This document shows positions 33,201-41,358 of a DNA stretch of 64,000 bases, one piece after another (position 1 is the first letter of the stretch; each line of letters opens with the position of its first letter). Below the pieces are notes generated by a model. That model had not been told where the DNA came from. It did no database searches and saw nothing but the letters and a program-made list of their open reading frames with translations. Where the stretch lies: positions 1 through 64,000 of the forward strand of contig JAPJBO010000814.1 in the NCBI GenBank assembly GCA_030068145.1. Reading direction: 5' to 3'. This DNA is from Diplonema papillatum (taxonomy: Eukaryota; Euglenozoa; Diplonemea; Diplonemida; Diplonemidae). Made by a program: the position numbers and the translations under genes.

Positions 33201-34387
33201 CATGCGTTGAGCGTATCTGATCCCGTGTGATCGTTCGTGGCCCGTCCGCCCCAAGCGTTGTGTGTATCTGATCCCGCGTTATCGTTCTTGCCCCATCTGT
33301 CGCCCCATGAGTTGAGCGCATCTGATTTCGGCGACGAGAAAAACACGAGATCTGGCGACTCAACTGCGTGTAAACCATCCTCTGGTAGACTGCTGTCGTT
33401 CTGACACGAGGGCGCTACGTTCGTCCATCCGCCGCCCCATGCGTTGAGCGTATCTGATCCCGCGTTATCGTCGTTGGCCCATCCGTCGCCCCATGCGTTG
33501 AGCGTATCAGATCTCACGGTATCGTTCTTGGTCCGTCTGTTGCCCCATATGTTGAGCGTATCTGAACTCGCGGTATCGTTCTTGGCCCATGCGCCGCCCC
33601 ATGCGTTGCGTGAATCTGATCCTGCGGTATCGTTCTTGGCCCATCCGCCGCTCCACGCGTTGTGTGGATCTGAGATGCTGCTGTCGTTCTGATACGAACA
33701 AGGCATTACACCCACCCCCACCTTTCGACGCAGTGTGGCCACGGCAAACTGCTCCCCCGCTGTCTGCGGCGCCACTTTACGAGTGGAAACATCTGAAATG
33801 CTGGCAACTTTCTGAGTCGTGCACTCATCCGGGACCTCTGGGAAGAAGACATACTCCGTGACGCTTCCCTTGCCCCGGTGATAGAATCGACCCCCGTTTG
33901 TCCTGCGCGCTTCGTAGCCGTAGCGCTTCTGCAGCGTGGTGTTGGTATCGTGCAAGGCGAAGCCGCTCCGCTCTGCACAGCCCAGCAGGTCGATGGCACT
34001 TTGCGCCTTCTTCTGGCAGCCGTGCAGGCTGATGTGCAGCGACCCACTCGCAGTGAGCGCCTTCTTACACCAGAGGAACAGGTTCGCGATGACACCTGGA
34101 ATAGGAGTCGCTTCATGCCCGCACGGACAGTTGAATTGCACCCAGCTGAGCTTGCAGCCCCGGGGTAGGGAGCCGGCGTTCAGCACACCGACGAGCACAC
34201 CCTTTTTCCTGAGAGTGGCCACGTTCGCTTTCGTCTCTTTGTCCTCCCGCATCTTGCAATCAGTTGCGACCAGGCGTTGGGCAACACCCGCATGGCGGGC
34301 GCAGAACTTCACAGCGAACTCGAAATTCCCTTCGCCGAGCAGCAAGATATCCCGCCCCTCCATGTCTGCGCGACTTAGGGCGGCCAT
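30218..34387 (-). CDS. DUF2431/BMT5-like protein, copy 3, with a ~1,100-residue Trp-Gly repeat tail
   Basis: 1,389 residues, one open frame. Residues 1-~200 repeat the Rossmann methyltransferase-like domain of copies 1 and 2 (ILLLGEGNFEFAVKF, WVQFNCPCGHEATPI). The tail has 13 occurrences of a GGGWTNVAPSCQND block separated by LNAWGDGW, HNAWGG and LNSWGDRWGKN segments, giving roughly fifty W-G pairs in a Ser/Asp/Asn-rich, probably disordered background. Dense WG/GW motifs in disordered tails are a known mark of Argonaute-binding (AGO-hook) proteins such as plant NRPE1 and SPT5L; similar function here is only an inference. The last ~65 residues (after 30415) are Cys/Arg-rich and unlike the rest, perhaps a shifted end. 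The start at 34387 follows the same logic as copy 1. Confidence 0.75.
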   Translation of the reverse strand: MAALSRADMEGRDILLLGEGNFEFAVKFCARHAGVAQRLVATDCKMREDKETKANVATLRKKGVLVGVLNAGSLPRGCKLSWVQFNCPCGHEATPIPGVIANLFLWCKKALTASGSLHISLHGCQKKAQSAIDLLGCAERSGFALHDTNTTLQKRYGYEARRTNGGRFYHRGKGSVTEYVFFPEVPDECTTQKVASISDVSTRKVAPQTAGEQFAVATLRRKVGVGVMPCSYQNDSSISDPHNAWSGGWAKNDTAGSDSRNAWGGAWAKNDTASSDTLNIWGNRRTKNDTVRSDTLNAWGDGWANDDNAGSDTLNAWGGGWTNVAPSCQNDSSLPEDGLHAVESPDLVFFSSPKSDALNSWGDRWGKNDNAGSDTHNAWGGRATNDHTGSDTLNAWGGGWTNVAPSCQNDSSSLPEDGLHAAESPDLVSSSSPKSDTLNAWGDGWGKNAHNAWGGWATNDTVRSDTLNAWGDGWAKDDNAGSDTLNAWGGGWTNVAPSCQNDSSLPEDGLHAVESPDLVFFSSPKSDALNRWGKNDNAGSDTHNAWGGRATNDHTGSDTLNAWGGGWTNVAPSCQNDSSSLPEDGLHAAESPDLVSSSSPKLDTLNAWGDGWGKNAHNAWGGWATNDHTGSDTLNAWGGGWTNVAPSCQNDSSSLPEDGLHAVESPDLVFFSSPKSDALNSWGDRWGKNDNAGSDTHNAWGGRATNDHTGSDTLNAWGGGWTNVAPSCQNDSSSLPEDGLHAAESPDLVSSSSPKSDTLNAWGDGWGKNAHNAWGGWATNDTVRSDTLNAWGDGWAKDDNAGSDTLNAWGGGWTNVAPSCQNDSSLPEDGLHAVESPDLVFFSSPKSDALNSWGDRWGKNDNAGSDTLNAWGGGWTNVAPSCQNDSSSLPEDGLHAVESPDLVSSSSPKSDALNSWGDRWGKNDNAGSDTHNARGGRATNDHTGSDTLNAWGGGWTNVAPSCQNDSSSLPEDGLHAAESPDLVSSSSPKLDTLNAWGDGWGKNAHNAWGGWATNDHTGSDTLNAWGGGWTNVAPSCQNDSSSLPEDGLHAVESPDLVFFSSPKSDALNSWGDRWGKNDNAGSDTHNAWGGRATNDHTGSDTLNAWGGGWTNVAPSCQNDSSSLPEDGLHAAESPDLVSSSSPKSDTLNAWGDRWGKNAHNAWGGWATNDTVRSDTLNAWGDGWVKDDNAGSDTLNAWGGGWTNVAPSCQNDSSLPEDGSHAVESPDLVSSSSPKSDTLNAWGDRWGKNDNAGSDTHNAWGGRATNDHTGSDTLNAWGGGWTNVAPSCQNDSSLPEDGLHAAESPDLVSSSSPKSDTLNAWGDRWRTTKATLLCFFYRTCLFCCERCMARVACGWRGGCASEATLSFASSGHGRKVSRWSDLSTSTPTTS
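30415..33690 (-). repeat. Hierarchical in-frame repeat array in DUF2431 gene 3
   Basis: Short WG-containing modules form blocks that are repeated at higher order: equivalent points recur 1,164 bp apart (30804 to 31968; 31051 to 32215; 31513 to 32677), then 963 bp (31968 to 32931) and 513 bp (32931 to 33444). All steps are multiples of three and no stop interrupts the array. Confidence 0.95.
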
Positions 34388-34539
34388 GTTTTGCCTTCCG
34401 TTGGCTTGTTGCTTGTTTCTTGGGGTTGTAAACCTGTTGTTGACGAGCATATTTCTTGTGTTAACAATGCATTGTCGGTACTAAAATTAGTAGTTGGCAG
34501 CGTAGTGCATGAAACTTACCAAGCAGGTGAGTTCCGCTA

Positions 34540-34705
34540 GTGCGCACAAACAAAAGAAGACACGCAAAATGCCCGCACCCACCAAGGAGGATCTGATCTG
34601 GACTTGACCCAGGTGAAGTGGAAAGACGTCCCCGTTCCCGAGGAGCCTACAGGACCGAATAGGGCGATGCCGGGGGAACGGTGCGTGCTCTACCCAACGT
34701 GACAC
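34540..34705 (+). pseudogene. Conserved gene fragment upstream of DUF2431 gene 3
   Basis: Near-copy of 18940-19130, with CTTGACCCAGGTGAAGTGGA and the same PVPEEPTG coding. It differs by small indels (an extra CCA near 34578 and a loss after CCCAACGTG). Function unknown. Confidence 0.4.
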
Positions 34706-35084
34706 CTTGCACGGGAGGATGGATATTTACAGACACGCATACTAATAATCTGCTCGTGGACACCTAAGTTGCACGACGCACAATACAATCCGTGACACAC
34801 TGCAGTGGGCGAGAACGCTCATCCCCGCACAACCAATTCCCACTAAAAGCTTTTTAACTCTAAAAAGGACAGGCGCTTCGTCATCGATCTCACCTGGTTT
34901 GATCAGCCGCCAAAACGGCTTCTTTAGCGTTCACGAATAGCGACTCGTGCTGGGTCGTACTTGCCAGGTTTGGTGGTTGAAAAAGTGAGGAGCCCTAAAC
35001 GTCTGCTGTTGTGATCCGAAAACTGAGGACGCCCCTCAAACGGTAGATTTGGTGATCCAAACACGGAGGGCAACCCTCAGACGG

Positions 35085-35330
35085 CAGATTTGGTGCCCGG
35101 GACTTCTGGTGAAGACACGCTCCGTGACGTTTCCCTGGCCCCGGAGTCGAAGGCGATCGCCGTTCATCCTGCGCGCTTCGTAACCGCAGCGCTTCTGCAG
35201 TGTGGTGTTGGTATCGTGCAGGGCGAAGCCGCTCCGCTCTGCACAGCCCAGCAGGTCGATGCCTCTTTGCGCTTTGTTCTGGCAGGCTGATGTGCAGCGA
35301 CCCACTCGCAGTGAGCGCCTCCTCGGCTTC
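35085..35330 (-). pseudogene. Truncated DUF2431 fragment in block III
   Basis: The minus strand codes for IDLLGCAERSGFALHDTN, then TTLQKRCGYEARRMNGDR, the end of the DUF2431 domain. Just before it is a shifted piece of the preceding segment (RSLRVGRCTSAC in another frame). The start, tail and most of the domain are gone. Confidence 0.85.
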
Positions 35331-35429
35331 GTGCGGACGACACGTGCAAAAGACGGAAAGGAAGAAGCAAATGTTTTCTCCGGCAAAGAGTAGGCAGGAT
35401 GTTCTTGTTTGTAAGAGCTGCTTTCGGAC

Positions 35430-37110
35430 GAAAGCCAGAGCAAGTCGCCGCTCTTCAGGAACGCCGAGTTGCCCGGGTCACGGGGAAGTTAAGGATCCTT
35501 CGTAGTCCGCTTCGGTGTCGTTCACGCGAGCCTTAACCGCTCTTCAGTCGGGGAAGTGCAGGGACGGCCTTCGTTCCAAGTAAGACCGCTGCACTTACGC
35601 CTTGCTTGCAGGCACGACGTAGTCGCCGAACTTGGGCTTCTGCTTCCGGATGAAAGCCATAACCGCGCGAAGCAAGTCGTCGCTCTTCAGGAACGCCGAC
35701 TTGCCCCCGTACCACCGGGTCACGGGGAAGTTAAGGATCCTTCGTCCCCTGCACGGGCACGGTCGTAGTCCGCTTCGGTATCGTTCGCGTTAGCCTGAAT
35801 CACTCTTCAGTTGGAGAAGTTCAGGGATGGAACTCATTCGTTCCTGAAGTAGGGACAAGGAAGACCGCTGTACTAACGGCTTGCTTGCAGGCACGACGTA
35901 GTCGCCTACTTCAGGAACGAAGGCCGTTCCTGAAGAGCGACGACTTGCTTCGCGCGGTTATGGCTTTCATCCGGAAGCAGCGCTGCACTTACGCCTTGCT
36001 TGCAGGCACGACGTAGTCGCCGAACTTGGGCTTCTGCTTACGGATGAAAGCCGTATCCACGCGAAGCAAGTCGTCACTCTTCAGGAACGCCGCGTTGTGG
36101 AGCGCGCCGTTGTGCAGCCCCGCCCTGACCACCGGAGCGGCGGTGAAGGCGTCGCCGGCGAAGGCCAGTTCGCGGACGATTCGGTGAACCGCTCTTCAGT
36201 CGGGGTCGTTCTCAAAGTAGGGACAAAGAAGACCGCTGCACGTACACCTTGCTTGCAGGCACGACGTAGTCACCGAACTTGGGCTGCTGCTTCCGGATGA
36301 AACCCATAACCACGCGCAGCAAGTCGTCGTTTTTCAGAAACGCACCGCAGCGAGACGTTGTACAGCCCCACCCGGACCGAAGTTCGAGATCTCCTTCGTC
36401 TCATGCAAGCAAGGTTGTAGTCCGCGTCGGTGTCGTTCATGGCGGGGAAGTGCAGGGATGGCCTCCGTTCCTGAAGTAAGAAGACCGCTGCACTTACGCC
36501 TTGCTTGCAGGCGCGACGTAGTCGCCGAACTTGGGCTTCTGCTTCCGGATGAAAGCCATAACCGCGCGAAGCAAGTCGTCGCTCTTCAGGAATGCCGCGT
36601 TGTGGAGCGCGACGTTGTGCAGCCCCGCCCTGACCACCGGGTCGACGGGGAAGTTCAGGATCTCCTTCGTCCCCTGCACGGCCAGCGGCGACCGCGACCA
36701 CGAGGGCCCGGGCGGCCGCCGCCAGCTCGGCCTCGGTGTCGTGCACGCTGTTCACGAACCCGATTCGCTCCGCCCGAGCGACGGTGAAGCCGAAGGCGAG
36801 TTCGCAGACAATTCGGTGCCGTTCTTTAATGTCGTTCACATGGGGCTCTTCAGTCGGGGAAGTTCAGGGATGGCACTCGTTCTTAAAGTAGGGGCAAGGA
36901 AGTCCGCTGCACGTACACCGTGCTTGCAAGCTCGACGTAGTCACCGAACTGGGATGACACCCCGAGCAAGTCGTCGTTTTTCAGAAACGCACTGTAGCGC
37001 GACGTTGTGCAGCCCCACCCGGACCGAAGGTCAGAATCTGCTTCGTCTCCTGCACGGCTGCATGCGGGTGGAAGGTCGAAGTCCGCTTCGGTGTCGTTCA
37101 CGCGAGCCTT
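35430..37110 (-). pseudogene. Cluster of broken ECH1 3'-end copies
   Basis: At least six partial copies of the last 50-350 bp of the ECH1 gene lie downstream of it. They are marked by GCCTTGCTTGCAGGC.CGAC at about 35600, 35890, 35998, 36250, 36500 and 36920. The longest (36490-36835) reaches back to the ELAFG...ERIGFVNSVHDTEAEL segment but carries indels. Part of the one at 35915-35980 is inverted. Between the pieces sits a recurring spacer containing CTCTTCAGTCGGGG and GAAGACCGCTGCAC, so the 3' flank was copied with the gene end. Confidence 0.85.
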
Positions 37111-37175
37111 AACCGCTCTTCAGTCGGGGAAGTGCAGGGACGGCCTTCGTTCCTGAAGTAAGAAGACCGCTGCAC

Positions 37176-38195
37176 TTACGCCTTGCTTGCAGGCACGACG
37201 TAGTCGCCGAACTTGGGCTTCTGCTTCCGGATGAAAGCCATAACCGCGCGAAGCAAGTCGTCGCTCTTCAGGAACGCCGCGTTGTGGAGCGCGACGTTGT
37301 GCAGCCCCGCCCTGACCACCGGGTCGACGGGGAAGTTCAGGATCTCCTTCGTCCCCTGCACGGCCAGCGGCGACCGCGCCGCGATGCGCACCGCGAGGGC
37401 CCGGGCGGCCGCCGCCAGCTCGGCCTCGGTGTCGTGCACGCTGTTCACGAACCCGATTCGCTCCGCCCGGGCGGCGGTGAAGTCGTCGCCGGTGAAGGCG
37501 AGTTCGCGGACGATCCCCTGCCCCACGATGCCAGTCACCCGCTGCAGGGTGCCCAGGTCGGCGACGATGCCAACTTCCGCCTCTTTGATGCTGAACGTCG
37601 CGTCCTTCGTGCACAGCCGGATGTCGGCCGCAGTCACGACGTCGACTGCGCCTCCGATGCACTTTCCTTGGATGGCGGCGATGACGGGGACCCTGCAGGA
37701 CTGTAGGGAGGAGATGGCAGCCTGCCAACTCAAGATCATTTTGTGCAGCCTCTGGTTCCGCATGGCCGGCATGCCTTTCTCCGTAACGGAGCTATCGAGG
37801 CCGAGGGCAGCGGAGGCGGCGAGCTTCGCCTTCTGCACGCCGCCGGCGTCTTTGAAGAACAGCTCCGCCGCCGCTTTCAGGTCGAGCCCGGCGCTGAAGT
37901 GCTTGCCTTCGGAGCGCAGGACCGCGACGCGGACGGCGTCGGTCGCCGACGCCTCGTCGAACGCGGCCCGCAGCTCGGCGAAGAACCGGTCGTCCATCAC
38001 GTTGTACTTCGCGCCGCGCACCAGGGCCACCTCGGCCACCGTCCCGCCCTCGTGGAACGACAGGTGGACGCGGCTCCCCCTAATCCCTTCCGAATCGTTC
38101 GCGACCGGCTCCACCTCGGGTGGATCCGGAAGCGCAGACCCGCCTGGCGGCTTCGCAGTGCAGTACCGGCGAGCGACAGCGCGGGCGCTACGCAT
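37176..38195 (-). CDS. ECH1: Delta(3,5)-delta(2,4)-dienoyl-CoA isomerase
   Basis: 339 residues of the enoyl-CoA hydratase/isomerase (crotonase) superfamily. It closely follows ECH1, which moves double bonds of 3,5-dienoyl-CoA during oxidation of unsaturated fatty acids. Seen: HFSAGLDLK (oxyanion-hole segment), QGKCIGGAVDVVTAADIR, IKEAEVGIVADLGTLQR and ELAFTGDDFTAARAERIGFV. The three acidic residues known in rat ECH1 are all present (Asp in GGAVD, Glu in IKEAE, Asp in VADLG). The first ~17 residues (MRSARAVARRYCTAK) look like a mitochondrial presequence. I take the ATG at 38195 because upstream residues (from 38252) add nothing family-like. The C-terminus is SKA, near but not equal to the peroxisomal SKL of mammalian ECH1. 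Broken duplicates lie on both sides; this is the only whole copy. Confidence 0.93.
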   Translation of the reverse strand: MRSARAVARRYCTAKPPGGSALPDPPEVEPVANDSEGIRGSRVHLSFHEGGTVAEVALVRGAKYNVMDDRFFAELRAAFDEASATDAVRVAVLRSEGKHFSAGLDLKAAAELFFKDAGGVQKAKLAASAALGLDSSVTEKGMPAMRNQRLHKMILSWQAAISSLQSCRVPVIAAIQGKCIGGAVDVVTAADIRLCTKDATFSIKEAEVGIVADLGTLQRVTGIVGQGIVRELAFTGDDFTAARAERIGFVNSVHDTEAELAAAARALAVRIAARSPLAVQGTKEILNFPVDPVVRAGLHNVALHNAAFLKSDDLLRAVMAFIRKQKPKFGDYVVPASKA

Positions 38196-38370
38196 CTTCG
38201 TCGATGGGTGTATTTTTTGTGTGGGTGTGAGTGTGTCTGTGTAAAAGTGCATGGCTTGAAGTGGGTAACGCGTCTTTCATTAGAAGACGAGGCATTTGGC
38301 TACCTAAAAGAGACTCCCGCGTTTTACCCGCGCTTGATCTGATCGCTCAACGTTGACATTCAGCCCGCAG

Positions 38371-38571
38371 ACGGTCGTCCATCACGTTGTACTTTCGCGC
38401 CGTGCACCAGGGCCACCTCGGCCACCGTCCCGCCCTCGTGGAACGACAGGCGGACGCGGCTTCCCCTAATCCCTTCCGAATCGTTCGCGACGGGCTCCAC
38501 CTCGGGTGGATCCGGAAGCGCAGACCCGCCTGGCGGCTTCGCGGTGCAGTACCCAAAATTTGGACCCAAAA
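38371..38571 (-). pseudogene. Broken 5' fragment of ECH1
   Basis: Nearly identical to 37990-38165 of the intact gene, coding for PPEVEPVANDSEGIRGSRV then SFHEGGTVAEVALV. It lacks everything after the KYNVMDD segment and is cut at its 5' side, where a GGACCCAAAACTTGGGTCC hairpin begins. Confidence 0.9.
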
Positions 38572-39374
38572 CTTGGGTCCGAGTTTGGTATTTTGGTTCA
38601 TCACAGGTTCCCTGCCACCAAAGATTGCTGCAGCGCAAGTGCTTTGTCTTTCTCCAGTCTGCTCTAACTTGGTCCACCGATTATAGATCGTCAGAACTTT
38701 GAACACGCAGACCACTACAGGTTTGCTTCCTCCTGGTTCGTTTCCAATCCTGCCGTGCCAGTCAGTTTGATTCCTCCGTGCCACTATGCCACAAGGTTAT
38801 ATATCTGATGCGAGCCCTACCATAGGCTTTGTTGAGCGTCCTCGACGTTCATGCTTTGAGCAACTCCTGCAGGTGGTTCCTCGCAACTAGCCGAAAAAAC
38901 TTTGTCTCGCGACATCGTATGTGGCTACCCGCAGTTTCCCGCGTTAGCAGAGTGCAGCATCTCCATCCTCAAGATCGGACAAAAGCACTCACACAACAAG
39001 CAAACAGCAGCACACTTTCCCAGTCATCCCGCTTTTCCCTGACCCCTGATCCCATTCTTTACCAGTCACCGTCTCACGGAGTGTTGATTGGTGCAAAGTT
39101 CGAAGAGCAACAGGCATGCGGAACCGATGAAATTGCAATGCTTCCTTTGCAGTACTGTTGTCACGGATTGGAAACGATCGTTTATGGGGTGATTTCGGGG
39201 GTCAAAAATTCACAAAAAATCACAAAAACCCACACTATGCCAGCTTTTCGCTACGTGACTCCAGAAGGGTCACTTTTCCGCGCTTTCGGCGCGGCGCAAC
39301 TCTAGTCGGTTGCAACTGTTGTGTGCAAAGATTCACGCCGATTCACCAAGAGTTCACAAAAAATCACACGGGGT

Positions 39375-40350
39375 TCAGGACGACGAACAACTTGAAGAAG
39401 AACTCGCGCTTGAAGACGCTACTCGCTTCCTTTTCCTCGGCACTGCCTTCGCCCGCAGTGGCTTCGCCCGCACTGGCTTCGCCTCTTCTTCTTTCTCCTC
39501 TGCTTCTTTCTTCTTAGCGGCCTCCTCTGTCTCTTTTTGGCGACGCTCCTTTTCTTGCTGTTGTTGTTTTTCGCGGCGCTGCTTCCTTAAGCGCTTCAGC
39601 AAGCGCTCCTTCGTTGGATCCCTGCCCGCCTTGAAACCAACGACCACGGCGTGCCTTTTGGCCGGCTGCCAGCCCTCCGTCAGCTTGGTGTGCGGCCAGA
39701 CGGGGTTTTCGACGTCGAATTGACGTCCCAGGCAGGACCAGAAGATCGCTACCTGTTGCGCAGGTGGCGTCTTGTTCACCACTTCGTTTAGCTGCTCAGC
39801 CGTGAGCAGGTCGCCGGGGATCGCGTCCTGCGCGGGTGGAGCGGGATGACGGCAGCCGCACGCCGCCTTGGTCGCCTCCGAGCTCGCCGTCATCTCGGCG
39901 TGCTGGTGCAGGTGTGCCTCAAGTTTTCTGAGGCAGTACCAGCGCCCTGGCGTCTCGCGGAACACCTCATGGCACATGAGGCACAGCTGGTGCTCCCGAT
40001 CCAGCAGCTTGATCAAGCCGCTCCAGTCATCCCCAAAGGTGAGCTGGAGCTCTCGCTCCATCCTGAGGAAGTAGGTCTTGATGGAGGTCACCTTCCCCTT
40101 CTTTCCGCTTTCGCCTGCCTGCCCGCGCTCTGTCCAGGTCGTCACCGGCCGACCCAGGGTTAGGCGGGCCTTCGGCGCATTCCCTGCTTGCTGAAGCAGG
40201 AGCGTGCATGTGGGGTCGTCAGAACGAGTTCCCACTCGTTACCAACCAGGACCTCCACCGTGTCCACGTCGTCCTTAAGTGCCCCGTAGAAACAGGGCTT
40301 CAGCATGGTCTTGCATGCCGTTGTTGCCGCCTGCAGTGTCTGGCAAAAGT
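39375..40350 (-). pseudogene. Unrecognised Cys/His and Lys/Glu-rich ORF, frameshifted
   Basis: From an ATG near 40357 one frame reads QTLQAATTACKTMLKPCFYG and runs to WELVLTTP; a one-base shift near 40215 carries it into a second frame (DDPTCTLLLQQAG...) open to 39375. Together they would give ~320 residues. Seen: CLMCHEVF...WYCLRKLEAHLHQH and CGCRH (a possible metal site), then FWSCLGRQFDVENPVWPHTK, a Lys/Arg/Glu-rich helix (~60 residues) and a Ser-rich end. It could be a degraded mobile-element or host gene, or an intact gene with a sequencing error. No function is assigned. Confidence 0.45.
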
Positions 40351-40357
40351 GGAGCAT

Positions 40358-40490
40358 GATGGGGACACCTCAAAACGTGGTGGAAACACTTTACCATTGA
40401 TGGGGACACCTCAAAATGCGGTGGAAACACTTTACCATTGATGGGGACACCTCAAAATCTCAAAATGCGGTGGAAACACCTTCTCATTGA
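40358..40490. repeat. 41-bp tandem repeat, three units
   Basis: GATGGGGACACCTCAAAA recurs at 40358, 40399 and 40440; the third unit carries a small internal insertion. A G/C-tract hairpin (GGGGGGCTGCGCCCCCC) lies downstream near 40574. Confidence 0.9.
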
Positions 40491-41358
40491 TGGGGGTTTC
40501 TCCGCCGGCTACTCTACAAGACGTATAAGACCAGACAAGCCCTGTTAGGTTGTTAGGACCGTACCGTTTGGGCGGGGGGCTGCGCCCCCCGAACCCCCCC
40601 ATCTTTTAAAGAAGATTTTTGAGGATTTTTGATCAAACTTTCGGAGAACGATGCTGTAGTTTTGCCTGCGGAAAAGTGCTTGGAAGGGAATTGAACCTGG
40701 GTGTACGTACAGGCAGGGGGGAAATAATTGCCCGCGCCCTCAAAATTATAAAAGGTGGTAGCCCACCCCCCCCCCCTGGTTCCAGTGGGAAATTTTCCCG
40801 GTAAGGTAAAAATGTGACCTCCCTAAGGAAATAAACAAATTGTTTGGTACCTCTAAGGAAATAAACGAATTGTGTTAGTCCTCTAAGGACTTTTTCTCTT
40901 AAAATAAAAAATTGGAACAATTACTGCGGTGATTTTTGATGAAGTTGGGCAATTTGATTTTTCCCAATTTTTTTTTCTTGGGAGCCGTCGGCCCTGCGGC
41001 AGCGTTTACCAAAAAGACACAAGGTTTGACCCTGCATGTTATACCATGTTCGGAAAAACGTTGGACCGGAAAAAAGTCTAAATGTTTTTCAAACCCCTCC
41101 CCCAAAAGTTCAATTTTTTTCCGGTCCAAATATTTTCCCGCAAACCCCAAAAAGCTTTGCATACTGCGGTTGACCGCTATGCTCTTGTCCCGGAGGGAGA
41201 TTCTTTTCTCCTCCTCCACCGGCGCTAGTCGTCAGGTCTTCATCGAAGAACCTTTCAAAATGACCGCGGCGGAGAAGGTGTACGTAATTGGGCGTTACAC
41301 CTGGTTCGACTGCAGGCTGAGAAATCCTGAAGTATTTTTCTAGCGTTACTTCGAGTTA

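Larger units (their letters stand above)
29370..35440. repeat. Segmental duplication III (DUF2431 array)
   Basis: The oldest-looking of the three blocks on its left side, yet nearly identical to block I on its right: 34460-35190 matches 18880-19600 closely. It contains DUF2431 gene 3, the conserved fragment at 34540-34705, a ~180-bp repeat unit (34790-34950) and a truncated DUF2431 piece. Confidence 0.8.

Noticed and set aside
38829-39305. 158-codon plus-strand ORF
   Set aside because: No domain, mixed composition and no second copy to test constraint.
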